A DNA stretch of 64,000 nucleotides, from contig JBFMDH010000001.1 of NCBI GenBank assembly GCA_040754075.1, forward strand, positions 428,903-492,902, given 5' to 3'. Both the position numbers and the translations under genes were made by a program. The stretch is from Acidobacteriota bacterium (GTDB lineage: Bacteria > Acidobacteriota > Blastocatellia > UBA7656). Positions 1-9,060 of this stretch are shown one piece after another. Positions within the stretch are counted from its first letter, which is position 1; every line of letters begins with the position of its first letter. A model generated the notes under the pieces. The model searched no databases, was not told the DNA's origin, and saw nothing but the letters and a program-made list of their open reading frames with translations.

Positions 1-2
1 TT

Positions 3-713
3 TTCTTAACCGTCGTGGGATTTGGCACAGGCAATCTGAAGGACTCAAAGATGGAACAACTCGCCGACAAAGGCAACGGCAATTATGCTTATATCGATTC
101 GGTGCAGGAGGCGCGCAAAGTGTTCATCAACGAAATGGGCGGCACGTTGTTTACTATCGCCAAAGACGTAAAGATTCAAGTCGAATTCAACCCGACGCGG
201 GTGCAGGCGTATCGGTTGATTGGCTATGAAAACCGTCTGTTGAAAGCTGAAGATTTCAACGATGACAGAAAAGATGCCGGTGAACTCGGCGCAGGGCATT
301 CGGTGACGGCGCTCTATGAAATCGTGCCAGCGGGCGCGAATGCCAAACTGCCGAAAGTCGACGCGCTCAAGTATCAGGAAAAAATGACCAAACTGGAAGC
401 TTACGCGAGCAATGAAGTGATGATGATCAAACTGCGTTACAAAGCGCCGCAGGAAAGCGACAGCAAATTGCTTTCGCGCGCGGTAGTTGATGACCGGAAA
501 AATATCGAATCGGCTTCGGTGAATTTCAAATTCGCCGCGGCGGTTGCCGAATTCGGATTGTTGCTGAGAGATTCACGTTTCAAAGCCAATGCCTCGCATG
601 AGCGTTGCCTGGAGTTGGCAAATCAGTCGCGTGGCGAAGATGAAGAAGGCTATCGCAGGGAATTCATCAGCCTGGTTGAAAAGAGCAAAGATTTGTTAAG
701 GAAAAATGGTTAA
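3..713 (+). CDS. YfbK-like von Willebrand factor A domain protein, 3' part
   Basis: This is the C-terminal part of a vWA-domain protein. The reading frame is open to the left edge of the window (residues read FLTVVGFGTGN before the first possible GTG start at 15), so the N-terminal part and start lie outside. The stretch GFGTGN, then MEQLADKGNGNYAYID and EARKVF, matches the end of the vWA fold and the start of the DUF3520 tail of YfbK-type proteins. These proteins are usually secreted or periplasmic and their role is not settled. No membrane segment is visible in the part present. Family assignment is fairly sure; function is not. Confidence 0.8.
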   Translation, partial: FLTVVGFGTGNLKDSKMEQLADKGNGNYAYIDSVQEARKVFINEMGGTLFTIAKDVKIQVEFNPTRVQAYRLIGYENRLLKAEDFNDDRKDAGELGAGHSVTALYEIVPAGANAKLPKVDALKYQEKMTKLEAYASNEVMMIKLRYKAPQESDSKLLSRAVVDDRKNIESASVNFKFAAAVAEFGLLLRDSRFKANASHERCLELANQSRGEDEEGYRREFISLVEKSKDLLRKNG

Positions 714-818
714 AGAGAGGTTTGGACAGGAAACCTTGCGGGGCTTTTCAAAAACTGCCGGGGGATTATGGGAAACCGCTTGATCGAGGAGCAATTGATG
801 GGAAGGCGGTTGATTGAA

Positions 819-2447
819 TTACCGTGTCGGATGAGATGCCAATATATGCTGGCACATTTCGATGCCGCGTCGGGCGCGTGATTGATAACTTTCGGGCGGG
901 TTCATTTTCAAAGCATTCTCGAAAAGTTTCAACGCCCGGCTTCTATCATAAGCCGAAAGCGCCGCTTCGCCGCCCTGCACACAGGCTCTCGCGGCAAGCG
1001 CGTCCTGCGTGTTGGTATCAGCCAATCGTTCGTATTCGATGGCGGCTTCGCGGTTTCTCCCGGTAGCGCGCAGGTAATCGCAAATCATCATCCAGTTGCT
1101 CGTGGTGATTTGCGGTTGCAACTGGGCTGATGAAAGCACGCTGAGTAAATCCATGTAAACCAGAAGCGCCGCATTTTTATCGCCCGCTAACAGATATTGA
1201 TTAATCAGTCTGTCTGAACAGTAGTTGAATTGCTGAAAATCACCGATCAGTTTGCTGGTGTGCGCCAGCAATTTGATCGCTTCGCTGTCGTAAGGATTGG
1301 TGACGACATAGTATTTTAATTTGTACTGCGCTTTGAGAGCTTCGCCGCGTTGTAACATCTCCATTGCCTGAACCACCACAGGGCTGGCGATGGTTTCGCC
1401 ATCATCATTTTTTACCACAGGTTGCAGGGCATAATTGCGCACCTCCAGTTTTTTCTTGATCGGGTTGAACGATTCATAAATCAAGGCAAAGAAAACCCCG
1501 AAGAAAAATCCCGAAACGTGCGCAAGATAAGCCACGCCACCCATCGCCTCTTTATCGATTCTTGAGGTAATCAATGACGAGTAATCGGCGATGAAATATA
1601 AACCTAAAACGATATAAGCCGGGATGCGAATGATGCCGAAGGGTTTCTTTTTCATCAGCAGAAAAAAGATGGCAAGCGGTATCGAGAGCCAGCCGACTTT
1701 GATTCGGGTTTTCGACATTGACGCGGCAAACGCCCCCATCACGCCGCTGATTGCCCCCGATGCGCCGATCAATGGCAGGTGGTCGGGTTTGATTAAATAA
1801 GGCAAACAGGCGCACCAACCGATGAAGATATAAAAAACGATAAACAGTCCGCGTCCCCAGCGTTCTTCCAACGCGCCGCCCAGCGCAAAAAAGAAAAGCA
1901 TATTGCCGACCAGATGCATGATGCCGCCATGCATGAACATATGGGTGATGAGTTGCGGGAATTTCCATTTTCCATTTGGCGCAAGTCCGAATTGGTAATA
2001 GACATGCTCAGACACGGCTTTTTCATAACTTGCGAATTCGCTATTGAATTTTTCCACCAGCGCATCGGCTCGGCTTTTACCGAAACTTCGGATGGCGGTT
2101 TGTTCATCAATCAGGTCAACCGAATAACTGTCTTCTTCAGTAACCAGGCGGTTATTTTGAACCCAACCGGCATCCACTAACTTTTGTTTCACCGCGTTAA
2201 TGGCGAGCAACCCCGGGTCTCTCTGGAGAATGTCAATAACCCGATTTCTGGCTTTCTCAATCTGGGTGTCCTGCCAGTCGGCAAACGGCATGGTGAGGGT
2301 AAAAGCGACGACGTTTAAAATAATGATGATGCCCGTAACCAACGGCAATTTTTTGAGACTCAGGCGATCATTTCCCAACGGAATGCAGGTGAACAGCATT
2401 TGAAAAATGATGATGAGGAGAGTGATTAATGAAAAAAGACTTTCCAT
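819..2447 (-). CDS. Rhomboid family intramembrane serine protease with C-terminal TPR-like region
   Basis: Predicted rhomboid protease of 542 aa, cutting membrane proteins inside the bilayer. A first membrane helix (about residues 5-20), a second at 35-52, then a soluble insert to about 160 precede the rhomboid core. Visible core motifs are HMFMHGGIMHLVGN (about 169-182), the nucleophile motif GASG with Ser230, and the catalytic His310 in AHVSGFFFG. The last 200 residues are helical and repeat-like (ALLVYMDLLSVL, EAAIEYERLADT), consistent with TPRs that could bind partners or substrates. The large soluble insert between helix 2 and the core is unusual. It converges with the vWA gene on its left and its start has no strong ribosome binding site. 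Substrates are unknown. Confidence 0.9.
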   Translation of the reverse strand: MESLFSLITLLIIIFQMLFTCIPLGNDRLSLKKLPLVTGIIIILNVVAFTLTMPFADWQDTQIEKARNRVIDILQRDPGLLAINAVKQKLVDAGWVQNNRLVTEEDSYSVDLIDEQTAIRSFGKSRADALVEKFNSEFASYEKAVSEHVYYQFGLAPNGKWKFPQLITHMFMHGGIMHLVGNMLFFFALGGALEERWGRGLFIVFYIFIGWCACLPYLIKPDHLPLIGASGAISGVMGAFAASMSKTRIKVGWLSIPLAIFFLLMKKKPFGIIRIPAYIVLGLYFIADYSSLITSRIDKEAMGGVAYLAHVSGFFFGVFFALIYESFNPIKKKLEVRNYALQPVVKNDDGETIASPVVVQAMEMLQRGEALKAQYKLKYYVVTNPYDSEAIKLLAHTSKLIGDFQQFNYCSDRLINQYLLAGDKNAALLVYMDLLSVLSSAQLQPQITTSNWMMICDYLRATGRNREAAIEYERLADTNTQDALAARACVQGGEAALSAYDRSRALKLFENALKMNPPESYQSRARRGIEMCQHILASHPTR

Positions 2448-2502
2448 AAACGATCACACGACGAATTAAAAAATGCTTGCTCAATACCGGTTCGTCTCGT
2501 CG

Positions 2503-3486
2503 CTAATTCACAAAGGTATTTTTCACGCGCAACGATTTATTGAAATACGATACCCAGAGGGCGCAGGAACTCACGGCAAAAACCAGCGACGGAACTTCGG
2601 AATCGCCCGATGTAGGGGGCGCAATCGGCTCGTATAAAAATTTTAATAACAGAATGTCGAGGGTGATGATAACTACCTGAATGAACAGGAGGACAACGTA
2701 CAATTTTGGCGCGTTGGCTTTTTTGCGGAAAAAGCGGATGGCGACATAAATCGAAAACCCCACCATGAAAAGATTGGCAAGGAGTTCAAAGCCGACAATC
2801 GGTCTCAGTTGGACATAAGCGCGCAACCCGATATTGGCAATGATGGCTTCAGCCGCTCCGAAAAAAGCCAGACAGCCAAATGCCCCGAATAAAGCAATCA
2901 GCGGTCGCAGAACGATACCGATTGCCGGAAGAATCAACCAGCCGCCAAGCCCGCTAAGTTCGGATTGCTGCGTCCATTGTGTGGGTGGCGTGGCTGCGTA
3001 AGCCGGCGGTTGCCCGTATCCCGCAACATATGCCGGAACCATTTGCGGATTTTGCCACTGTTGTTGAGGCGCAGGGGTTGGTTGCGAATAATAGTGCGGC
3101 GCTTGCGGATAATATTGCGGCGGTGGCGCTTGCCACTGTTGATTCAATGGCGCACTTGGCGGTTGAACCGTTTGTTGACCCGGATTCGGGGTTGCCGGTT
3201 CGTTGCCTTGCCAGATGGAAGGCAGCGGTTGCGAAGCTTGCGTTTGGAGCGGTTGATTTGGTGGCGGCGCTTGCCAGGCTTGCGGATTCACGTATGGATA
3301 ATTCGGCGGCATTTGAGGATTTGTGCCCTGCCAGTTTGCTGGCGGCACCGGCGCAGGTGATTGAGGTGAACTTGCCGGTGATGAATAGAATGGCGGTGGA
3401 CTACTCAGCAACTGACCACAGCGTCTGCACTCCTGTGCAGTAACAAAATTAACCAGTCCACAACTGGCACATTTCACATTTGCCAT
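2503..3486 (-). CDS. Zinc-ribbon, Pro/Gln-rich, DUF2569-like membrane protein
   Basis: A 327-aa protein in three parts. Residues 5-24 form a zinc ribbon (CASC and CRRC). Residues 30-175 are a low-complexity Pro/Gln/Ala/Tyr linker. The rest, from the LGGWLILPAIG motif on, holds four hydrophobic helices and looks like the DUF2569 family of small membrane proteins, whose function is unknown. The upstream AAAGGT supports the ATG start. Long antisense ORFs across the linker are artefacts of its biased composition. The same zinc ribbon plus linker plus membrane design recurs at 34-35.4 kb. Confidence 0.75.
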   Translation of the reverse strand: MANVKCASCGLVNFVTAQECRRCGQLLSSPPPFYSSPASSPQSPAPVPPANWQGTNPQMPPNYPYVNPQAWQAPPPNQPLQTQASQPLPSIWQGNEPATPNPGQQTVQPPSAPLNQQWQAPPPQYYPQAPHYYSQPTPAPQQQWQNPQMVPAYVAGYGQPPAYAATPPTQWTQQSELSGLGGWLILPAIGIVLRPLIALFGAFGCLAFFGAAEAIIANIGLRAYVQLRPIVGFELLANLFMVGFSIYVAIRFFRKKANAPKLYVVLLFIQVVIITLDILLLKFLYEPIAPPTSGDSEVPSLVFAVSSCALWVSYFNKSLRVKNTFVN

Positions 3487-3884
3487 GATGGTCTACCTTT
3501 GCGGGTTCTGGTTTGCGCGTATGCTGACAGGAGTTACCAGAATGCCGTTGACAAGCAAAATGATGAGGGCAGAATGCTTTGACGACGTATCTATAACTTA
3601 TCAAAGGTTTGCTTATCTTCAAGACTAAATTTCAAACCCTGCCGCTCACTAAGAAGCAAGAAATGCCGGCATAGATTAAGTTTTCTCAAGATAACGGAAC
3701 CAACGAAAATAACCGAACCAACGGAAAACTAATTTTTGTTCATTCCGCTTTTATGCGGTTGGTTCGGTGGTTAATCAGGTTTCCGGCGATGGGGGAGACA
3801 ATCAGCAAAACCCGCTTGTCTCATCGCCGGTTATCAGGCAAACTGCGCTATTTGAAAGTCAAACTCCACACGGCAAGAGGCGAA
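3487..3884. other. Intergenic spacer with an inverted repeat
   Basis: A spacer of about 400 bases between a minus-strand gene and the hexosaminidase, so it should hold promoters for both. No promoter was assigned. A directly repeated ACCAACG block and its inverted copy lie at 3712-3768 (listed separately). Confidence 0.5.
3712..3768. repeat. Inverted repeat ACCGAACCAAC / GTTGGTTCGGT
   Basis: Perfect 11-bp arms at 3712-3722 and 3758-3768 around a 35-nt loop. The left side also has an imperfect direct copy (GGAACCAACGAAAAT) 18 nt upstream. GTTGGTTCGGT appears again at about 9043-9053, inside another repeat element, so it is a dispersed sequence. It could act as a hairpin in the hexosaminidase leader. 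Confidence 0.65.
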
Positions 3885-5942
3885 ATGAAAAAGAACTTAT
3901 CTTTGCTTATGATTCTGGCAATGCTTTCTTTATTGCAAATTTTTGCGCAAGCTTCACAAAAAACTTATCAACATCATTTGATGCCGGTGCCGGCATCGGT
4001 TGAATTCACCCAAGCGAAACTCGCCATCACCCCCGCATTCACTTATGCCATCAAAAGCTTTTCCGATGCGCGATTGCAAAAGGGAATCGAGCGCGCTCTG
4101 CGCCGCCTGGAAGGACGCGCGGGCTTTACCTTTAAACGCGGGGCAAATCCCGACGCCCAGTCCGCAACCTTGATGGTTGAATGCGAAAGCGCGGGAAGCG
4201 CGGTGCAATCCATCAACGAAGATGAATCCTATGAACTCGCGATTGCTGAAAAACAGGCGAATTTACGGGCGAAAACCGTCGTCGGCATTCTGCGCGGACT
4301 CGAAACTCTCTTGCAACTACAGGAAGCAGACCGCGACGGCTATTTCTTCGTCGGCGCAAAAATTCAGGATAAACCGCGATTTCCGTGGCGCGGTTTGTTG
4401 ATTGATGTCGGGCGGCACTTCGAGCCGGTCGATGTCATCAAACGCAATCTTGACGGCATGGCGGCGATGAAATTGAATGTCTTCCACTGGCATCTGACCG
4501 AAGACCAGGGCTTTCGCGTCGAGGTGAAAAAATATCCCAGGCTGCACGAGATGGGTTCCGATGGATTGTATTACACGCAGGAAGAGATTCGCGAAGTGAT
4601 TGCTTATGCGCGTGAGCGCGGCATTCGCGTAGTTCCCGAATTCGATATGCCGGGACACGTGACCAGTTGGTTGGTCGGGCATCCTGAGCTTGCAGCAATT
4701 CGTCAGGACTACATAATCGAACGACGATTCGGCATCTTCGATGGCGTCTTCGACCCGACGCGGGACGAAGTTTATAAATTCCTCGATAACTTTTTTAAAG
4801 AGATGGCGGCGCTTTTCCCTGATGAATACCTGCACATCGGCGGCGATGAAAATAACGGCGTGCATTGGTCGAAGAGTGAAAAAATTGTCGCCTTCAGAAA
4901 AACCAAAAACCTTGCCGACAATCACGCTTTGCAATCTTATTTCAATCAACGCCTCTTGAAAATTTTGATGAAGTACAAAAAGAAGATGGTCGGCTGGGAT
5001 GAAATTCTGCATCCCGATTTGCCGAAAGATATTGTCGTGCAATCTTGGCGGGGCAAAAAATCTTTAGCCGAAGGCGCGAAACGCGGTTATCAGGGCATCC
5101 TCTCGAACGGCTATTATCTAGACCACATTCGCGCGGCTGAATATCATTACGCCAACGCCCCCGTTGATGAACAAAGCGGCATGAGTGAAGAAGAGGCAAA
5201 GCGCGTGCTTGGCGGCGAAGCCTGCATGTGGGGCGAGCACGTTAATGCGGATACGATTGATTCGCGCATCTGGTCGCGTATGCCAGCGGTTGCCGAACGC
5301 TTATGGTCGCCGCGTGAAATCAAAGATGTGCAGGATATGTATCGTCGGCTTGAAGTCGTCAGTGTGCAGCTTGAAGAACTCGGCTTGCTGCATGAAAAAA
5401 ACGCGCAGATGATGATGCGCCGCCTGGCTGCGGGGAGAAGTATTGCGCCATTGCAGACTTTGGTTGAAGTGATTGAGCCTGTCGATTTCGGTACGCGGGC
5501 GCAGACGCCGCCGCCGACTACGCAGGAAACGCCGCTTACCAAACTCGTAGATACGGCGCGACCCGACCCCGCGAGCAAAAGACATTTTGCAGCCCTGGTT
5601 GACGGATGGCTCAGTGACCAGCCGCGTTTTGCGGAAAATCGCGAACGCCTGATGCAGACCTTAATGGGTTGGCGCGATAATCGTGAGCCGTTTGAAGCGT
5701 TGGTTGCGGGTTCTCCGGTCTTGCAGGAAGCCGAGCCCTTGGCGAAAAATCTGTCGGACATCGGCGCAATCGGGTTAGAGGCGATGAATTATTTATTGTC
5801 CGGCACGCCGCCGCCTGTGGCTTGGAAAGACGCGAAACTGGCTGTGTTAGATGAAGCCGCCAAACCCAAAGCCAAAGTTAAACTGGTGATTATCCCGGCG
5901 ATGAAAAAATTAGTTACGGCTGCGGCAGAGGCGAGAAAATGA
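3885..5942 (+). CDS. Beta-N-acetylhexosaminidase, glycoside hydrolase family 20
   Basis: A secreted 685-aa GH20 enzyme that would remove terminal N-acetylglucosamine or N-acetylgalactosamine from chitin-type or glycan chains. I chose ATG 3885 rather than the upstream GTG-type start because a GAGG site lies just upstream and the product then starts with a clear signal peptide (MKKNLSLLMILAML, cleaved near AQAS). A GH20b-like domain comes first, then the catalytic barrel with GLLIDVGRHFEP, FHWHLTEDQGFR and HIGGDENN; the catalytic Asp-Glu pair is D321-E322. Late barrel motifs GGEACMWGEHV and WSRMPAVAERLWSP are present. A helical C-terminal extension of about 150 residues is unassigned. It stands alone, followed by a good intrinsic terminator. 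Confidence 0.95.
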   Translation: MKKNLSLLMILAMLSLLQIFAQASQKTYQHHLMPVPASVEFTQAKLAITPAFTYAIKSFSDARLQKGIERALRRLEGRAGFTFKRGANPDAQSATLMVECESAGSAVQSINEDESYELAIAEKQANLRAKTVVGILRGLETLLQLQEADRDGYFFVGAKIQDKPRFPWRGLLIDVGRHFEPVDVIKRNLDGMAAMKLNVFHWHLTEDQGFRVEVKKYPRLHEMGSDGLYYTQEEIREVIAYARERGIRVVPEFDMPGHVTSWLVGHPELAAIRQDYIIERRFGIFDGVFDPTRDEVYKFLDNFFKEMAALFPDEYLHIGGDENNGVHWSKSEKIVAFRKTKNLADNHALQSYFNQRLLKILMKYKKKMVGWDEILHPDLPKDIVVQSWRGKKSLAEGAKRGYQGILSNGYYLDHIRAAEYHYANAPVDEQSGMSEEEAKRVLGGEACMWGEHVNADTIDSRIWSRMPAVAERLWSPREIKDVQDMYRRLEVVSVQLEELGLLHEKNAQMMMRRLAAGRSIAPLQTLVEVIEPVDFGTRAQTPPPTTQETPLTKLVDTARPDPASKRHFAALVDGWLSDQPRFAENRERLMQTLMGWRDNREPFEALVAGSPVLQEAEPLAKNLSDIGAIGLEAMNYLLSGTPPPVAWKDAKLAVLDEAAKPKAKVKLVIIPAMKKLVTAAAEARK

Positions 5943-5972
5943 ATAGCTGCCAAATCAATCAATGGAAAGGAA

Positions 5973-6012
5973 GAGGCTTTTTCTGCATTTCGGCTAAAGC
6001 CTCTTTTCTTTT
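5973..6012 (+). terminator. Intrinsic terminator after the hexosaminidase gene
   Basis: GAGGCTTT (5973-5980) pairs with AAAGCCTC (5996-6003), followed by TTTTCTTTTCT. It lies 30 nt past the stop codon on the same strand. Confidence 0.7.
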
Positions 6013-6083
6013 CTATCTTCAATCCACCATAGAGTCGGTCGCTTCCAATGAATTGTCTTCAATAAAATCCTTTCAATGAATTG

Positions 6084-6103
6084 CCTCCAACTTTAGTTGG
6101 AGG
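6084..6103. repeat. Palindrome CCTCCAAC-TTTA-GTTGGAGG
   Basis: A perfect 8-bp stem with a 4-nt loop in the spacer between two convergent genes. Just before it, CAATGAATTG occurs twice (about 6047 and 6075). It resembles the short hairpins of the array at 11.95-12.2 kb in form. Confidence 0.6.
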
Positions 6104-6178
6104 ATAAAAGGAAAAAGGAAACAGGCTTTAGCCAAATTTCAAAAAGTTTTCTTTGAGTGTTAGCACAAAAAATAGAAA

Positions 6179-6907
6179 TCACACATCAGGGATTTGCCAG
6201 TCGATGGGGTCATAGCCGTGCTTGATTAACTTCGCGTTGATTTCCGAAAATGGTTTAGTGCCGGAAAAGTCTTTGAAAAAACTCATGGTCGTCGGATGGG
6301 AACGTTCGACCACTTGGTGACGCGCCAGGTCAATCAATTTTTTCTTGGCTTTCGCAGGATTGCCCCATAACACGAATACTACCGGCGTTTTTTTCGCGCT
6401 CACTTGGCGAATCACTTCATCGGTGAAGGTTTCCCATCCTTGACCGCGATGCGAAAACGGCACGGGATTGCCGCCCGCGACTTTTGGTCCCACCGTAAGC
6501 ACGGTGTTGAGCATCAACATGCCTTGTTTTGCCCACGGCGCAAGGTAGCCGTTATTGGGAATTTTACAACCGAGGTCGCTTTGCAGTTCTTTGAAAATAT
6601 TTCTCAGCGAATCGGGCGATCTCAGTTCCGGTTTGACTGAAAAGCATAAACCGTGCGCTTCGCCAACGCGCTCGCCATTGGCTTTTTTCTGGATTCCCGG
6701 ATAGGGGTCTTGTCCGATGAGCAGAACGTTGACTTTGTTAAATGGCGTGAGCTTGAATGCGGTGAACACTTCATCATCAATCGGAAAAACTTTACCGGGA
6801 TGTTTTTTTCGTTCGCCATCGACGAAGGCTTCGAGGCGTTTGAAATAATCTTTCTCGAACTCTTCGCCGATGACTTTTAACCATGACGAGGGTAAATCAA
6901 TTTTCAT
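6179..6907 (-). CDS. ung: Uracil-DNA glycosylase, family 1, with variant active-site motif
   Basis: A 242-aa base-excision repair enzyme that removes uracil from DNA. The fold signature is clear: LLIGQDPYP (GQDPYP at 65-70, catalytic Asp67), EAHGLCFSV, LRNIFKEL, LMLNTVLTV (131-139), VFVLWG (177-182) and the DNA-binding loop starting at His204 (HPTTMS). Two departures from classical Ung stand out. The normal GQDPYH is GQDPYP, followed by an insertion of roughly ten residues before EAHGL, and HPSPLS is HPTTMS. The catalytic Asp and His are kept, so it is probably active. Single gene, convergent with the hexosaminidase. Confidence 0.9.
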   Translation of the reverse strand: MKIDLPSSWLKVIGEEFEKDYFKRLEAFVDGERKKHPGKVFPIDDEVFTAFKLTPFNKVNVLLIGQDPYPGIQKKANGERVGEAHGLCFSVKPELRSPDSLRNIFKELQSDLGCKIPNNGYLAPWAKQGMLMLNTVLTVGPKVAGGNPVPFSHRGQGWETFTDEVIRQVSAKKTPVVFVLWGNPAKAKKKLIDLARHQVVERSHPTTMSFFKDFSGTKPFSEINAKLIKHGYDPIDWQIPDV

Positions 6908-6950
6908 GGGATTTCCTTACGATACCAACGGTAACGCAATCCGCAGTTTA

Positions 6951-7835
6951 TTAATTCTTCTTTTTATTCTGCTGTGAGGTGATGGTCACATAAACGCCGC
7001 CATCTTGTTCATTTGCGCCGACGACGACGAATCGTGTGTAATCACCGTCATTGGCTGAAAGGTTCATGTATTGCTTTCCGTTTATTTCCGAAGTCGTCTT
7101 AGTGGTTTTAAACCCTTGAGCTTTCAGTTTGTCTTCAAAGAAACTGATAACCTGTTGCAGGGAATCGTTGGTCTTAAAATTACAACCTTTGGCAATGCTT
7201 TCACCGGATACGCTGGAATAAGTGCCCTCCATTTTTACACCGGGATATTGCGGCACCCAATCCGGGAGCGTTGAATCGGCGTTTGCGCCAATCACGGTTT
7301 TACCATCAGGCGAAGTGACCTCAACTTTATCTTTGCCGACACTCACGGAAGTCTCTTTGCCGCTGGCATCTTTTTCTTTAAAGGTGATGTTGCCGTTGCT
7401 GTCCTGTTCAAAGGTAAGCGTCAGCACCTTCCCGCTCTTTTTATCTTTAACCGTCAGCGTGTTGGTTTTTTCATCAGCCGAAATGAGTTCTTTGTCGGGG
7501 TCCAAGTTGATGGCGAGTTTCGCAGCCGCAAATGCAGGATTGCGTTTTGCCAGGTCAGGGTCAAAGCCGATTTGCTTGGCTTTGTTGTAACCATACCAGA
7601 CGACACCAACCGCAGCGATACCGCCAATCAGGATGAACCCGATGCAGCCGATGAGCACCCATTTCACTGCCCCGCCCTTTTTCTGCGGTTGATTGGGCGG
7701 CGGAAACGGTGGTTGTTGATATTGCCCCTGCTGATAAGGGTTTTGTTGATAAGGCGGTTGCGGATTCATGGGGCGGGTCGGCACCCCTTCCGATGGCGGA
7801 AAAGGCGGCTCGCCCGGCGGCGGATAATTCGACAT
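6951..7835 (-). CDS. Proline-rich single-pass membrane protein, unknown function
   Basis: A 294-aa protein not recognised beyond its layout. Residues 1-52 are rich in Pro, Gln and Tyr. A single membrane helix follows (about 57-80, KWVLIGCIGFILIGGI). The remaining roughly 210 residues are probably exported: a segment rich in short beta-hairpins (TNTLTVKDKKSGKVLTLTF) and then a compact domain with ISFFEDKLKAQGFKT. The layout resembles the zinc-ribbon/linker/membrane proteins in this window but without the ribbon. AGGAG 9 nt upstream supports the start. Confidence 0.6.
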   Translation of the reverse strand: MSNYPPPGEPPFPPSEGVPTRPMNPQPPYQQNPYQQGQYQQPPFPPPNQPQKKGGAVKWVLIGCIGFILIGGIAAVGVVWYGYNKAKQIGFDPDLAKRNPAFAAAKLAINLDPDKELISADEKTNTLTVKDKKSGKVLTLTFEQDSNGNITFKEKDASGKETSVSVGKDKVEVTSPDGKTVIGANADSTLPDWVPQYPGVKMEGTYSSVSGESIAKGCNFKTNDSLQQVISFFEDKLKAQGFKTTKTTSEINGKQYMNLSANDGDYTRFVVVGANEQDGGVYVTITSQQNKKKN

Positions 7836-7900
7836 AACATGTTCTCCTTTTAGTGCAAATTACTTGGCTTGGTGATTATGACACAGAAGAAAAATTCAAT

Positions 7901-8914
7901 CTATTCGCGTTTGAGCGGACGCCCCATCAACTCATTGGCAGCCTCGGTCGCCGGTTTATCTTCGTAAAGCAGCGCATAAATACTTGCGGTGATCGGCATA
8001 TCAACATTTAATTGTTTACTGAGTTCGTAAATCGCCCGCGTGGTTTTGACGCCTTCGGCAACCTCACGCATCTCTGCGAGAATGTCCGCCAGCTTTCGCC
8101 CTTTGCCGAGTTCAACACCCACATAACGATTGCGCGACAGTTCCCCCGTGCAGGTCAACACCAAATCACCCAGTCCCGCAAGCCCCGCCATAGTTTCCGG
8201 TTTTGCGCCGAGCCTGAGCGCCAATCTTGTGACCTCTGCCAGTCCGCGTGTGATGATGGCGGCAACGGCGTTGTAACCAAGCCCCAGCCCGCGCACCACG
8301 CCCGCGCCAATGGCAACCACATTTTTCACCGCGCCGCCGATTTCCACACCGACCACATCATCATTGGTGTAGATGCGAAATGAATTGCAACTCAAATCAA
8401 ACTGCGCCTCTTCGCGACAAGCTGAATCCCGGCTGGCGACGACAATCGCTGTCGGTTCGCCGCGCGCCACCTCTTTGGCGAAACTCGGTCCCGATAATAC
8501 CGCAATGCGCGGCACAAATTTATCTTTCATCACATCGGCAATCACTTCCGACATGCGCATGAGCGTCTGATTTTCAACGCCTTTGGTGGCGCTCATTAAA
8601 ATGGTGTCTTCGGTGATGTGGTCGCGCATTTGGGTGATGACTTCGCGCATCGCATGCGAGGGCACCACGATGATGACAAAACGCGCATCCTGCAAGGCTT
8701 CCGCCATCGAAGTCGTAGCGGTGATGTTATCCGGCAACGCTATATCGGATAAATAAAACGGATTGCGATGGTGTTGTCGGATGGACTCAGCAACTTCGGC
8801 TTCGCGTGCCCAGATGCGTACATCGTGGTGATTGCGCGCCGCAGCCAGAGCCAGCGCGGTTCCCCAACTCCCCGCGCCAATTACGGCTATGCGTTTTTTC
8901 TGAAAATCACTCAT
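7901..8914 (-). CDS. gpsA: Glycerol-3-phosphate dehydrogenase [NAD(P)+]
   Basis: Reduces dihydroxyacetone phosphate to sn-glycerol-3-phosphate, the backbone of phospholipids. The 337-aa protein has the NAD(P)-binding motif IGAGSWGTALA (about 12-22), LMSATKGVE, LSGPSFAKEVARGEPTA, the catalytic lysine region EIGGAVKNVVAIGAG, and AGLAGLGDLVLTC. Length is normal. It lies next to plsY on the same strand, separated by a repeat-filled spacer. The two catalyse consecutive steps, though the spacer of about 145 nt makes co-transcription uncertain. Confidence 0.97.
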   Translation of the reverse strand: MSDFQKKRIAVIGAGSWGTALALAAARNHHDVRIWAREAEVAESIRQHHRNPFYLSDIALPDNITATTSMAEALQDARFVIIVVPSHAMREVITQMRDHITEDTILMSATKGVENQTLMRMSEVIADVMKDKFVPRIAVLSGPSFAKEVARGEPTAIVVASRDSACREEAQFDLSCNSFRIYTNDDVVGVEIGGAVKNVVAIGAGVVRGLGLGYNAVAAIITRGLAEVTRLALRLGAKPETMAGLAGLGDLVLTCTGELSRNRYVGVELGKGRKLADILAEMREVAEGVKTTRAIYELSKQLNVDMPITASIYALLYEDKPATEAANELMGRPLKRE

Positions 8915-8955
8915 AGGATATAGGGATAAGAACTGAGGATAGAATTTTTTTAACC

Positions 8956-9013
8956 ATGAAGTATGAACGATGAAGGATGAACCGAAGAATTAAAACGTCG
9001 TTCATCGTTCCGC
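8956..9013. repeat. Heptad element A in the gpsA-plsY spacer
   Basis: Four tandem 7-mers of the form ATGAANN run from 8956 to 8983 (ATGAAGT, ATGAACG, ATGAAGG, ATGAACC). After a short gap the inverted form GTTCATCGTTCC follows at about 9000-9011, so the region can fold as a hairpin. It fills most of the spacer between gpsA and plsY. Confidence 0.8.
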
Positions 9014-9060
9014 CTGCTTACTGCATCATTCATCAATTTGTTGGTTCGGTCATCTTTATT

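Noticed and set aside
2965-3443. Two overlapping plus-strand ORFs (131 and 154 aa)
   Set aside because: They lie antisense to the Pro/Gln-rich linker of the zinc-ribbon protein; such composition bias produces long false frames.
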